The position numbers and the translations under genes are program-made. Below, one piece after another: positions 1 to 7,443 of a DNA stretch of 64,000 nt. This DNA comes from Paenibacillus cellulositrophicus (GTDB lineage: Bacteria; Bacillota; Bacilli; Paenibacillales; Paenibacillaceae). Each line of letters begins with the position of its first letter. The first letter of the stretch is position 1. The notes below the pieces were generated by a model. It did not search any database. It had not been told where the DNA came from and worked only from the letters and a program-made list of their open reading frames with translations. The DNA lies in contig NZ_CP045296.1 of assembly GCF_009363095.1 (NCBI RefSeq), forward strand, positions 1-64,000, read 5' to 3'.

Positions 1-2
1 TC

Positions 3-338
3 GTCGCATACGATGCAGCCGGAGGCTTTTTTGCGCTGGGCACGGGGCGCTTCGGGCAAACCGGACATGTATATTATTTTGCGCCCGATACACTGGAGTG
101 GGAATCTACTGAGCTTGCCTATTCCGGTTTTTTGAACTGGCTGGCCGAAGGCGATTTGGGGCTGTTCTATCAGTCGTTCCGATGGGAAGGCTGGCAAGAA
201 GAAATGAGCCGGCTGGGAGACGGCAAGGTTTTCGCTTATTACCCGCCGCTCTGGGTGCATGAAGGCAGCGGCGAATCGAGCAGCAAGGCACCAGTGCCTG
301 TAACGGAGGCCTGGCAGGCTGCAAGGAGTTCGGGCTGA
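3..338 (+). CDS. DUF2625 family protein, C-terminal part
   Basis: The reading frame is open from the left edge to a stop at 336-338, so the gene starts outside the window and about 111 residues remain. The order of motifs (AAGGFFAL, then VYYFAPDTLEWE, then FLNWLAEGDLGLFYQSFRWEGW, then FAYYPPLW) is that of the C-terminal half of DUF2625 proteins, a cytoplasmic family of about 200 residues with no assigned function. There is no signal peptide or membrane segment in the visible part. The next gene starts 33 bp downstream on the same strand, so the two may share a transcript. The family call rests on remembered sequence similarity; nothing here shows a biochemical role. Confidence 0.75.
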   Translation, partial: VAYDAAGGFFALGTGRFGQTGHVYYFAPDTLEWESTELAYSGFLNWLAEGDLGLFYQSFRWEGWQEEMSRLGDGKVFAYYPPLWVHEGSGESSSKAPVPVTEAWQAARSSG

Positions 339-371
339 ATTTGATACTGAACAGGAGGGGTATCCGTCTGC

Positions 372-1172
372 ATGGATGCGAAAGCAAAAAAAATATTAAC
401 GAATACGTACTGGCAATCGGGAGGCTGGAGACGCGGAAGTTTTATGTTATCGGCTGAGGATTTTGAGTACGCCAAAAGCAAGGGGCTGATGTTCGATCCG
501 CTCACCGTGTCGCATGATGAGCTGATCCGGCGGATCATTCATCTGCATGAGCATAACGTGAAGAAGGAGCGGGTGGCTGCTGCGTTTTTGCATAGCCTTT
601 CCACCCGGAAAGTTCATCTGCGCAGCGCTTTATCAAGCTGGACATTGACCCGCCATTTACCCTCTCATACATTCCGTATGCGTGCTGCCGATATCCCCCG
701 GTACAGTGAGTGTTTTTTCTGCGATGGCGGCATGCTGATGTCCCAAGATGAATATGCCGACGAGGACCTGAACGTGCTTAATTTCGAACGGATCAAATGG
801 GGAGGCGTCCGCCACAATTGGCTCGTATACTGCTGGCTGGATCTGTTATGCCTGAGCCGTGAGGAGGATCCGTTCCTGGTGCGGGAAGAAGACGTGGATA
901 TGCTGAAGGGGATGATCCACGGGATTGAGGCCTGTGGTGACAAGGATGCCGCCCGGCAGCTCGAGAAAAGGTGGAAGGACGTGTTCCCCTCCAATTCGCA
1001 TGAACGGGATCAGGTCATGGAGATCTGGGGTTACGCGGGCATTTTGGAAACCAAAGATTTTTACCGCAAAGAACGGGGACGGGGCACCGATTTCAATGCC
1101 GTTGCCTGCTGGCGCGGGGAAGACGGGTATTCCCGGGAGAAACTGGAGTACTTCTTCGGTCCTTATTTATAA
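372..1172 (+). CDS. hypothetical protein, 266 aa, unrecognised
   Basis: ATG at 372 is preceded by GGAGGGG at 352-358, a usable but rather distant ribosome binding site. The product is soluble and acidic with no signal peptide, no membrane helix and no motif I can assign. A CFFC pair (ECFFCDGG) lies near residue 115, followed by W-rich segments (RIKWGGVRHNWLVYCWLDLL). I do not recognise the family. It follows the DUF2625 gene by 33 bp and is closed by a clear hairpin terminator at 1199, so these two genes form one unit that is separate from the zinc operon downstream. DUF2625 neighbours are often poorly conserved, so a narrowly distributed protein would not be surprising. Confidence 0.7.
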   Translation: MDAKAKKILTNTYWQSGGWRRGSFMLSAEDFEYAKSKGLMFDPLTVSHDELIRRIIHLHEHNVKKERVAAAFLHSLSTRKVHLRSALSSWTLTRHLPSHTFRMRAADIPRYSECFFCDGGMLMSQDEYADEDLNVLNFERIKWGGVRHNWLVYCWLDLLCLSREEDPFLVREEDVDMLKGMIHGIEACGDKDAARQLEKRWKDVFPSNSHERDQVMEIWGYAGILETKDFYRKERGRGTDFNAVACWRGEDGYSREKLEYFFGPYL

Positions 1173-1198
1173 GTACCACGCCATGAAAAAGGAGAGCC

Positions 1199-1226
1199 GC
1201 CGCAATTTTGCGGCTTTTTGTTTTTT
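1199..1226 (+). terminator. rho-independent terminator after 372..1172
   Basis: GCCGCAA and TTGCGGC arms (1199-1205 and 1208-1214) are followed by TTTTTGTTTTTT, 27 bp after the stop codon of the preceding gene. Confidence 0.85.
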
Positions 1227-1390
1227 CGATGTATGTTCCTGCCGATACCGGGGGCTAGAACATATATCGTTTGCCGAAAAAGCCTAAAACATAGAAACGT
1301 CAGCATTGTAGCCAGAGGTATAGCAGTTGTGGATATATCATCCATAGCGGATTCATTAATATGTCTGTAAGGGGATTACATCGATGGCAG

Positions 1391-1426
1391 AAACCACTGA
1401 TTTAAATCAGTGGTTTTTCTTTTTTA
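1391..1426 (+). terminator. perfect hairpin with T-tract, second terminator ahead of the zinc operon
   Basis: AAACCACTGATTT and AAATCAGTGGTTT form a gap-free 26 bp palindrome (1391-1416) followed by TTCTTTTTT. No gene ends nearby, so it may insulate the downstream Zur promoter from read-through; a remnant of a mobile-element end is an alternative. The rest of 1227-1462 holds no convincing coding region. Confidence 0.6.
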
Positions 1427-1462
1427 ACAAAGTCAGTATAAGGAAGCTTAGCCAACGAGCTC

Positions 1463-1492
1463 TTGACAAATGCATACAGACAGGAATATAGT
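1463..1492 (+). promoter_or_regulatory. sigma-A-type promoter of the zinc operon
   Basis: TTGACA at 1463-1468 and TATAGT at 1487-1492 are separated by 18 bp. A start site near 1499 would lie just ahead of the Zur palindrome at 1503-1525, so a bound repressor would block initiation or promoter escape. Confidence 0.65.
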
Positions 1493-1502
1493 TTAAAACA
1501 TG

Positions 1503-1525
1503 TTAATCGTAATTATTACGATTAA
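1503..1525. promoter_or_regulatory. Zur box (zinc uptake regulator operator)
   Basis: The core AATCGTAATTATTACGATT sits in a perfect 23 bp palindrome of 11 bp arms around one base. It matches the Bacillus subtilis Zur operator pattern (TCGTAATNATTACGA). It lies between the promoter and the ribosome binding site of the zagA-like gene, which itself belongs to the Zur regulon in B. subtilis, as does the S14 paralogue next to it. Motif and gene content agree, so confidence is high. Confidence 0.93.
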
Positions 1526-1567
1526 GAATCAACCAGATAATCTTCCATTTAGGAGGAGATGAGAATC

Positions 1568-2773
1568 GTGACAATGCTCAAGCCTAAGGAAAAGAATAAA
1601 ATTCCTGTTACGGTGTTAAGCGGGTACCTTGGCGCGGGTAAAACCACCATTATGAACCATGTGCTCAATAACCGTGAGGGACTTCGTGTTGCTGTGATCG
1701 TCAATGATTTGAGCGAGGTCAATATCGATGCCGACTTGATCCGTGAGGGAGGAGGGTTATCCCGCACGGACGAAAAGCTGGTCGAGATGTCTAACGGATG
1801 CATCTGCTGTACGTTGCGTGAAGATCTGTTGGTTGAGGTAGAGCGTCTGGCCCAAGACAAGAAATTTGACTATATCCTTATCGAGTCGACTGGCATCGGA
1901 GAGCCTGTTCCAGTGGCTCAAACGTTCAGCTACGTTGACGAAGAGAACGGAATTGACCTGACGAAGCTGACGAGACTGGATACGATGGTAACGGTCGTTG
2001 ATGCTGCTCAATTCTGGAAGGACTATTACTCCAATGAAAGCTTGATGGATCGGGGACAGGCCGTCGGGGAAGAAGACGTACGCGGAGTCGTTCATCTGCT
2101 GACAGATCAGATCGAATTTTGCGACGTGCTGATTATTAATAAGGTCGATTTGGTTTCCAATGAAGAGCTGGAGCGACTAGAGAAAGTACTCCGGGCCATG
2201 CAGCCGGATGCCAAGCTCATTCATTCGACGCATGGCCGGGTAGATCCCGCTGAGATCTTAAATACCGGAAGATTTGATTTTGAAAGAGCGAGCCAATCGG
2301 CCGGATGGATCAAAGAGCTGCTCAAGGAGGAACATACGCCGGAGACCGAGGAATATGGCATTCAATCCTTTGTCTACAAGCGAAAAATTCCGTTCCATCC
2401 GGAAAAGCTCATGCGCTGGATGGCTCAATATCCGGAATCCATTGTCCGCTCCAAGGGACTGATGTGGCTGGCAACCCGAAATCAAACGGCAATTTCTTTC
2501 AGTCATGCAGGGACTTCCAAGCAGTTGTCCCCCGCTGGATTGTGGGTCGCCTCGTTAAGCAAGGAAGAGCTGGCGTATCACTTTGGCAATGAAGTTCCGA
2601 AAACTCCGGATTGGGATGACGAATGGGGCGATCGCGTAACCAAACTTGTATTTATCGGGATCGATATGGATCGCGAACGCATCGAACGCAGCCTTGATGA
2701 GACATTGCTGACGCCAGAAGAAATGCAGGGGAATTGGCGCAAACTGAAAGATCCTTTTCCCGAATTCAGATAA
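1568..2773 (+). CDS. zagA: ZagA/YciC-type zinc metallochaperone GTPase (COG0523)
   Basis: G3E-family P-loop GTPase of the COG0523 group, thought to use GTP hydrolysis to deliver zinc to client enzymes when zinc is scarce. Walker A GYLGAGKT at residues 19-26, the diagnostic metal-binding CICC at 78-81, ESTGIGEP shortly after and a G4 NKVD are all present; the C-terminal half is the CobW_C-type domain. The 401-residue length matches B. subtilis ZagA (YciC). I start at GTG 1568, 11 bp after AGGAGG (1551-1556); an ATG at 1559 is in frame but only 2 bp from that site, and ATG 1574 is also possible. First gene of a six-gene run under the Zur box. A different COG0523 subgroup is possible, but the zinc context argues for ZagA. 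Confidence 0.92.
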   Translation: MTMLKPKEKNKIPVTVLSGYLGAGKTTIMNHVLNNREGLRVAVIVNDLSEVNIDADLIREGGGLSRTDEKLVEMSNGCICCTLREDLLVEVERLAQDKKFDYILIESTGIGEPVPVAQTFSYVDEENGIDLTKLTRLDTMVTVVDAAQFWKDYYSNESLMDRGQAVGEEDVRGVVHLLTDQIEFCDVLIINKVDLVSNEELERLEKVLRAMQPDAKLIHSTHGRVDPAEILNTGRFDFERASQSAGWIKELLKEEHTPETEEYGIQSFVYKRKIPFHPEKLMRWMAQYPESIVRSKGLMWLATRNQTAISFSHAGTSKQLSPAGLWVASLSKEELAYHFGNEVPKTPDWDDEWGDRVTKLVFIGIDMDRERIERSLDETLLTPEEMQGNWRKLKDPFPEFR

Positions 2774-2790
2774 TATAGGAGTGATTAGAA

Positions 2791-3060
2791 ATGGCTAAAA
2801 AATCCAAAATTGTGCGGCAGCAACAACGACAAGCCATGGTGACCAAGTACGCTGATTTGCGCCGGGAATTGAAGGAAAAAGGAGACTACGAGTCACTGCA
2901 AAAATTACCGCGCAATTCTTCGCCTACGCGGCTAAAAAGCCGCTGCGAACTGACAGGTCGGCCAAGAGGATACCTTCGCAAATTTAAGATGTCTCGTATT
3001 GCTTTCCGGGAATTAGCCCATAAAGGACAAATTCCAGGCGTAACCAAATCTAGCTGGTGA
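2791..3060 (+). CDS. rpsN: zinc-independent 30S ribosomal protein S14 (RpsN2 type)
   Basis: 89 residues, the length of the long cysteine-poor S14 form; the zinc-dependent Bacillus S14 is about 61 residues and carries two CxxC pairs. Here there is only one cysteine (RCELTGRPRG) while the S14 core LTGRPRG...KFKMSRIAFRE is intact. This form replaces the zinc-containing S14 in ribosomes during zinc starvation and so spares zinc; its B. subtilis counterpart (YhzA, RpsN2) is Zur-controlled. It starts 17 bp after zagA, with TAGGAGTGATTAG as binding site. Its stop overlaps an alternative GTG start of the next gene, which suggests coupled translation. Confidence 0.93.
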   Translation: MAKKSKIVRQQQRQAMVTKYADLRRELKEKGDYESLQKLPRNSSPTRLKSRCELTGRPRGYLRKFKMSRIAFRELAHKGQIPGVTKSSW

Positions 3061-3065
3061 TCGTC

Positions 3066-4196
3066 ATGGAAGACCGTTATGATTGCCTGATTGTTGGAGG
3101 AGGAGCAGCCGGGATTGGAATGGCCACAGTCCTTCAGGATCTGCAAGTGAGCCGGTTTACAGTACTCGAGCGGAATCATGTGGGCTCCACATTTCTCTCC
3201 TGGCCTAAGGAGATGAGGTTCATTACCCCGTCCTTTACGAGTAATGCCTATGGCTTGATGGATTTGAATGCCGTGGCACGCAATACTTCGCCGGCCTTTA
3301 CGCTCGGTACAGAGCATCCTTGCGGACAAGAGTACGCGGCTTATTTACAAGCAGTAGCGGATTTTAAGAAACTGCCCGTAAAGACGGGGGTTGATGTCAT
3401 AAGCGTCCTTCCTGTTGATGGCGGATTTCGTCTTGAAACATCGCATGGGACCGTGTATTCCAAATTCGTTGTATGGGCGGCAGGCGAATTTCAATACCCC
3501 AAGCTGGATCAATTCCCTGGGGCTGAATATGGGATCCATAGCAGCCAAGTGAAAAGCTGGTCTCACCTTGATGGTGAACAGTTTATTATCGTCGGAGGGT
3601 ATGAGAGCGGCGTCGATGCCGCGATCCATCTCAGCAAGCTTGGAAAAAGAGCCATGGTTATCGACCGTCATGATCGAGGACTCGATAAGGGCAGCAGCGA
3701 TCCAAGCGTGGAGCTCAGCCCATACACGAAAGACAGGTTGCGGTCAGCCATGGAAACCGGCCTGATCGAATTTGCCTCGGGTTTTGACGTGAAATGGATT
3801 GAGCCGGGTGGAGATGAGGGGTTTATGGTATATTGCGAGAATGAGTATGGCATTTCCCGTCTTCTACAAAGTGATCATCCGCCCATTTTGGCAACAGGTT
3901 TCCGCGGCAGCTTATGTATCATCGAAGATTTGATCGAGCGCAGCTCGGATGGGGAACTGCAGCTGACGACTTACGACGAATCCACTGCGACTTCCGGATT
4001 GTTCGTGGTTGGTCCCGGTGTTCTGCATGGAAATCTAAAGTTCTGCTTTATTTATAAATTCAGACAACGTTTTGCCGTTGTCGCTCAGGCGATCGGCACC
4101 CGGCTCGGACAGGATTTGACGCCGCTTGATCCGTACCGACAAGACGGCATGTATCTGGATGATCTCTCATGCTGCGGTGAGAACTGCAAATGTTAG
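3066..4196 (+). CDS. FAD/NAD(P)-dependent oxidoreductase with C-terminal Cys cluster
   Basis: Two-dinucleotide-binding-domain flavoprotein. An N-terminal GGGAAGIG (residues 11-18) binds FAD, a second site IVGGYESGVD near residue 180 binds NAD(P), and a late ATGFRG/LFVVGP segment completes the FAD fold. The overall layout resembles thioredoxin-reductase-like and YpdA/CzcO-like monooxygenase-type proteins, but no CxxC redox pair is seen beside the second nucleotide site. The last eight residues are CCGENCKC, a possible metal or thiol site. ATG 3066 lies 5 bp after the rpsN stop; GTG 3057 overlapping that stop is an alternative. Its end overlaps the FeoB-like gene by 7 bp, so it is firmly within the Zur operon. 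Substrate unknown; delivery or reductive release of zinc is inference. Confidence 0.75.
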   Translation: MEDRYDCLIVGGGAAGIGMATVLQDLQVSRFTVLERNHVGSTFLSWPKEMRFITPSFTSNAYGLMDLNAVARNTSPAFTLGTEHPCGQEYAAYLQAVADFKKLPVKTGVDVISVLPVDGGFRLETSHGTVYSKFVVWAAGEFQYPKLDQFPGAEYGIHSSQVKSWSHLDGEQFIIVGGYESGVDAAIHLSKLGKRAMVIDRHDRGLDKGSSDPSVELSPYTKDRLRSAMETGLIEFASGFDVKWIEPGGDEGFMVYCENEYGISRLLQSDHPPILATGFRGSLCIIEDLIERSSDGELQLTTYDESTATSGLFVVGPGVLHGNLKFCFIYKFRQRFAVVAQAIGTRLGQDLTPLDPYRQDGMYLDDLSCCGENCKC

Positions 4197-5863
4197 CAGA
4201 ATCTGCTTCTTCCGGAGCAAATCCCGAACTAAAAACCGCTGTACTTGTGGGCTTTGAATCTGCCGGCAAGTCGTCGCTTTTTCGGGGACTGACCGGTCAA
4301 AACGTTGGCGAAGAAGCTAATTTCAGAGGTTCAACCGTGATGGCTCGCAGAGCGAAGCTTCCGGATTCGGCTGTTGAATTGGTGGATACGCCTGGAATTC
4401 GGTTACAGGATGACAGCCAGACAACAATGGCGGCCCTTGACCAATTAACCGATGGCGACACCGTAATCCTGGTTGTGCGCGCTACACATGTTGGCCTGGA
4501 GCTTCCTTTACTAATAGAGAATTTGGAATTAAAGAGGAAACCGGTTCTGCTTGTTCTAACCTTTGCAGATAAAGCCGCGCAGCGGTTGAAGAACCAAGTT
4601 GATTTATTGCGCAAAATCCTAGGGATATCCGTCATTCCGGTGAACTCCCGTGATTTGGATGCGGGATCACGCACGTTGCTGCTCAAAGCGATTCCTCTCG
4701 CTGCCCCCATGAAAAGCAACCCAAATATAAAGGGCATCTCCGATTTGCCAACCATCGATCCGGGTCAAACCTTATTTGAACATACCGTTTGGGGACGATT
4801 ATTTTCGTTGTCGGCTCTACTCCTGATGTTTGCGGCTCCGGTTTATATCGCTTATTTATTTTCGGGGTGGACCCAGCCGCTTGCGGACAGATGGCTGCTC
4901 GATCCGCTACGGGAATCGCTGCTGAATGTTCCGGACTTCATTAAGGATATTGTTGTCGGCGATTATGGCGTCGTTAGTTTGGGTCTGTATTCTTTTGTTT
5001 GGGCATTTCCGGTTGTGCTGCTGGTTGGATTGAGCGTAGCTATAACCGAAGAAAGCGGGTTAAAGGATCGTATCACGGATGCGTTGGATGGTTGGATGAG
5101 AACAATCGGTCTGAATGGGAGAGACCTCATTCCGGTTTTAAGCGGATTCGGATGCAATGTTGTCGCCATTTACCAAAGCCGTACCTGCAGTTCCTGTACC
5201 CGGAAGTCATGTGTTTCGCTGATCGCATTCGGTTCAGCCTGCAGTTATCAGATCGGCGCATCCCTGTCTATTTTCAGTTCTGGCGGACGTCCGTGGCTCT
5301 TTATTCCGTATCTAGCGCTGCTGATCATCGTCGGGACTCTGCATGCACGATTATGGAATCGGAGCTCCGTATCGAATATGGTCTCGCTGTATACTAATCG
5401 AACCTTTTTGCAGACGCCATCCTTGATAGCCGTGCTGTGGCGCGTTCGGTCCGTAACGAAGCAATTTGTAGTGCAGGCGATGCCCGTTTTTATCGGGATT
5501 TGTCTGGCCGCTACTTTTCTGAAGTTAAGCGGAATTCTAAATGCATTAACAGCCATGCTGGCTCCATGGTTAAGCATATTCGATTTGCCGGAGGAAGCTG
5601 CAGGAGGAGTCCTGTTTTCGGTTCTTCGCAAAGACGGCCTATTGGTACTCAACCACAATGAAGGGGCATTCGCCGCCGATCTGAACGCAGGCCAGCTGCT
5701 GATTCTCGTGTACCTGGCTTCAACATTAACAGCTTGCCTTGTCACATTATGGACCTTGCGCCGGGAAATGGGGGCTTCGTTCGCAGCCAAGTTAGCCGGC
5801 AAGCAGCTGGCAACCTCTTTGGTTAGCGCTTTGCTGATCAGCGTAGGGGTGCGCCTATTTTGA
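4190..5863 (+). CDS. FeoB-like GTPase-permease, candidate zinc transporter
   Basis: A 557-residue membrane protein built like a shortened FeoB. An N-terminal G domain has P-loop GFESAGKS (21-28) and DTPG (66-69), but the G4 position reads TFAD rather than NxxD, so nucleotide specificity may be relaxed. Membrane segments begin near residue 205. The first gate region has GFGC (319-322), the same motif as the FeoB core, followed by CSSCTRKSC (333-341), which is richer in cysteine than FeoB. A second gate-like region follows, ending in several helices. No FeoA gene is nearby. Position in a Zur operon, overlapping the upstream oxidoreductase gene, points to zinc rather than ferrous iron. Transport substrate is inference; the FeoB homology is clear. 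Confidence 0.8.
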   Translation: MLAESASSGANPELKTAVLVGFESAGKSSLFRGLTGQNVGEEANFRGSTVMARRAKLPDSAVELVDTPGIRLQDDSQTTMAALDQLTDGDTVILVVRATHVGLELPLLIENLELKRKPVLLVLTFADKAAQRLKNQVDLLRKILGISVIPVNSRDLDAGSRTLLLKAIPLAAPMKSNPNIKGISDLPTIDPGQTLFEHTVWGRLFSLSALLLMFAAPVYIAYLFSGWTQPLADRWLLDPLRESLLNVPDFIKDIVVGDYGVVSLGLYSFVWAFPVVLLVGLSVAITEESGLKDRITDALDGWMRTIGLNGRDLIPVLSGFGCNVVAIYQSRTCSSCTRKSCVSLIAFGSACSYQIGASLSIFSSGGRPWLFIPYLALLIIVGTLHARLWNRSSVSNMVSLYTNRTFLQTPSLIAVLWRVRSVTKQFVVQAMPVFIGICLAATFLKLSGILNALTAMLAPWLSIFDLPEEAAGGVLFSVLRKDGLLVLNHNEGAFAADLNAGQLLILVYLASTLTACLVTLWTLRREMGASFAAKLAGKQLATSLVSALLISVGVRLF

Positions 5864-5900
5864 CAAAATGATTCCAATGAGGTAAGGAGGTACATATCCT

Positions 5901-6236
5901 TTGGATCCATTTACCGAGAAACGGGTTCATTCCATTCTAAACGGATACATTCATTTCAAGATTCCGGCGAGAATGCGTACAGCCGTTCAGTTGATCTATG
6001 AGATAAGCGACCACGAGCTCACTTTACGTGAAAAGAGGCTGTCGTGGGACGGGAAGTCATGGGAAATGACCGATATTGCCAAATTCAGGCTGGAACCTGA
6101 AGGATGGAAGGTATACGCGAAAAATCGTCAACAAGAAATTTGGCTGGGTGTGAACTCCATAATGCCGAACATGGATTTTGAAAATCAGCTGGAGCAAGTG
6201 GAAAGGGATCCCGCAGGGATCTTTTGGCCAGCATAA
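5901..6236 (+). CDS. DUF3024 family protein
   Basis: A 111-residue soluble protein that starts at TTG 5901, 10 bp after AAGGAGG (5884-5890). The order MDPFTEKRVHSIL...YI, then an EISDHELTLREKR strand, W-x-x-x-DIAKFR, and a final DPAGIFW is that of DUF3024, a small family with no known role. It lies 37 bp downstream of the FeoB-like gene and 36 bp upstream of the AAA ATPase. As a small partner in a metal operon it could be an adaptor for either the permease or the ATPase, but nothing in the sequence shows a binding motif. Confidence 0.78.
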   Translation: MDPFTEKRVHSILNGYIHFKIPARMRTAVQLIYEISDHELTLREKRLSWDGKSWEMTDIAKFRLEPEGWKVYAKNRQQEIWLGVNSIMPNMDFENQLEQVERDPAGIFWPA

Positions 6237-6272
6237 AGCGAATTTTGTTACGAATGAGGGATTGACGATTTT

Positions 6273-7100
6273 ATGAGTAAAAATAAACAGAACAGCGGGA
6301 GAATGCCTTCTTCTAAAGGAATGGATGTGGCTTCGGTCTACACTGTCCCGGAGTGCGAATGTAAAACAAAGCATATCGTATTCTCGAAGGATAATAGGCT
6401 CATGATTGAAGAATTTATCCGCATCAGAGATATGAAGGACAAGTTTGCGGAGCACGATGTTCCGATGTCCAACAAGCTCATGATGTTTGGTCCGCCGGGA
6501 ACGGGAAAGACGCTGACGGCATTTTATTTGGCCGGCCGCCTTGGCCTTCCTCTGATTGTCGTCCGATTGGATACGATTATCAATGCACATTTGGGTGAAA
6601 CCGGGAGCAATGTCCGGAAAATATTCGAATTTGCGAAATCGGTGCCTTGCATCCTATTTGTCGATGAGTTCGACGCCCTTGCGCGGACACGCGATACCAA
6701 TGATGAAGTTAAGGAAATGGCACGCGTAGTCAACACGCTCTTGCAGTGTATCGATGAATTTCAAGGGGACAGCATCCTGATGGCAGCTACTAATTTGGAG
6801 AATGAGCTGGACCATGCGATTTGGCGCCGTTTTGACACGAAGCTGGTCTACGAGGCTCCTGACGAATCCAGCAGGCTGGAATACATTGACTTGATCATCG
6901 GGAGCTTTATCAAAGAGGATGGCATACAGGAACGTGCGACCCGAATGCTTGCCGGATGCAGCTACGCTGATATCGAGCAGATCTTGCTTAAAGCCAAACG
7001 CAAAGCGATCGTAGATGATTTGGTTTTGACTCAGCAGCTTATTGAATCTTCTATTCAAGAATATCGACCGGTCCACTTGCGTATTGAAGATCAGGTGTAG
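6273..7100 (+). CDS. stand-alone AAA ATPase, last gene of the Zur operon
   Basis: A 275-residue single-domain AAA ATPase related to the FtsH/CDC48-type module. Walker A is GPPGTGKT (73-80), Walker B ILFVDEFD (127-134), sensor-1 AATN follows and an arginine-finger region AIWRRFD is present; a small C-terminal helical domain completes the fold. There is no membrane anchor and no zinc-protease HExxH domain, so it is not FtsH. Such free AAA modules usually remodel a protein partner as hexamers. It ends the operon and is followed 34 bp later by a strong terminator. In this context it could load metal into, or unfold, a zinc client, perhaps with the DUF3024 protein; that is inference. Confidence 0.83.
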   Translation: MSKNKQNSGRMPSSKGMDVASVYTVPECECKTKHIVFSKDNRLMIEEFIRIRDMKDKFAEHDVPMSNKLMMFGPPGTGKTLTAFYLAGRLGLPLIVVRLDTIINAHLGETGSNVRKIFEFAKSVPCILFVDEFDALARTRDTNDEVKEMARVVNTLLQCIDEFQGDSILMAATNLENELDHAIWRRFDTKLVYEAPDESSRLEYIDLIIGSFIKEDGIQERATRMLAGCSYADIEQILLKAKRKAIVDDLVLTQQLIESSIQEYRPVHLRIEDQV

Positions 7101-7134
7101 GGAGGAAGTTCCTCTTAACAAATTCTAAAACGAA

Positions 7135-7177
7135 GAAGCCTGTGATTTATTACTAAGCCAGATCACAGGCTTCTTTT
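7135..7177 (+). terminator. terminator of the zagA operon
   Basis: Twelve-base arms GAAGCCTGTGAT (7135-7146) and ATCACAGGCTTC (7162-7173) are followed by TTTT. It closes the six-gene unit before a second Zur promoter. Confidence 0.85.
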
Positions 7178-7225
7178 GCGTGGGTCTGGATCAGCGTCGT
7201 TCTTCAAAAAAAACGTCCTATCCGG

Positions 7226-7254
7226 TTGACAAGAGGAATACGAATCAGTACGAT
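7226..7254 (+). promoter_or_regulatory. promoter of the rpmG paralogue
   Basis: TTGACA (7226-7231) and TACGAT (7249-7254) are 17 bp apart. The predicted start site falls inside the Zur box at 7260-7278. Confidence 0.55.
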
Positions 7255-7259
7255 TATTA

Positions 7260-7278
7260 AATCGTAATAGTTACGATT
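7260..7278. promoter_or_regulatory. second Zur box
   Basis: AATCGTAATAGTTACGATT has the same 8-3-8 spacing and identical AATCGTAA / TTACGATT arms as the box at 1503-1525. It overlaps the predicted start of the rpmG transcript, 16 bp upstream of the start codon. Confidence 0.92.
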
Positions 7279-7293
7279 AAGGGGGTGATATAT

Positions 7294-7443
7294 ATGAGAG
7301 TCGTCATTACGCTGGCGTGCACCGAAACGGGGGACCGTAATTACACGACCACCAAAAATAAGAAAGCTCATCCCGAGCGGCTGGAATTGCGGAAATATTG
7401 CCCGCGTATGCGAAAATACACGCTGCATCGCGAGACGCGTTAG
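7294..7443 (+). CDS. rpmG: zinc-independent 50S ribosomal protein L33
   Basis: A 49-residue L33 starting at ATG 7294 after GGGGGTGATA. The family frame is intact: MRVVITLACTE, RNYTTTKNKK, ELRKYCPR, and TLHRETR at the C-terminus. Zinc-binding L33 has two CxxC pairs; here the first has become CTET and the second CPRM, so one cysteine of each pair is gone and zinc cannot be bound. This is the C-minus form induced in zinc starvation so that the zinc-containing L33 can be replaced. The Zur box immediately upstream agrees with Zur control of the equivalent gene in B. subtilis. The gene is short and easily missed by length filters. Confidence 0.92.
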   Translation: MRVVITLACTETGDRNYTTTKNKKAHPERLELRKYCPRMRKYTLHRETR

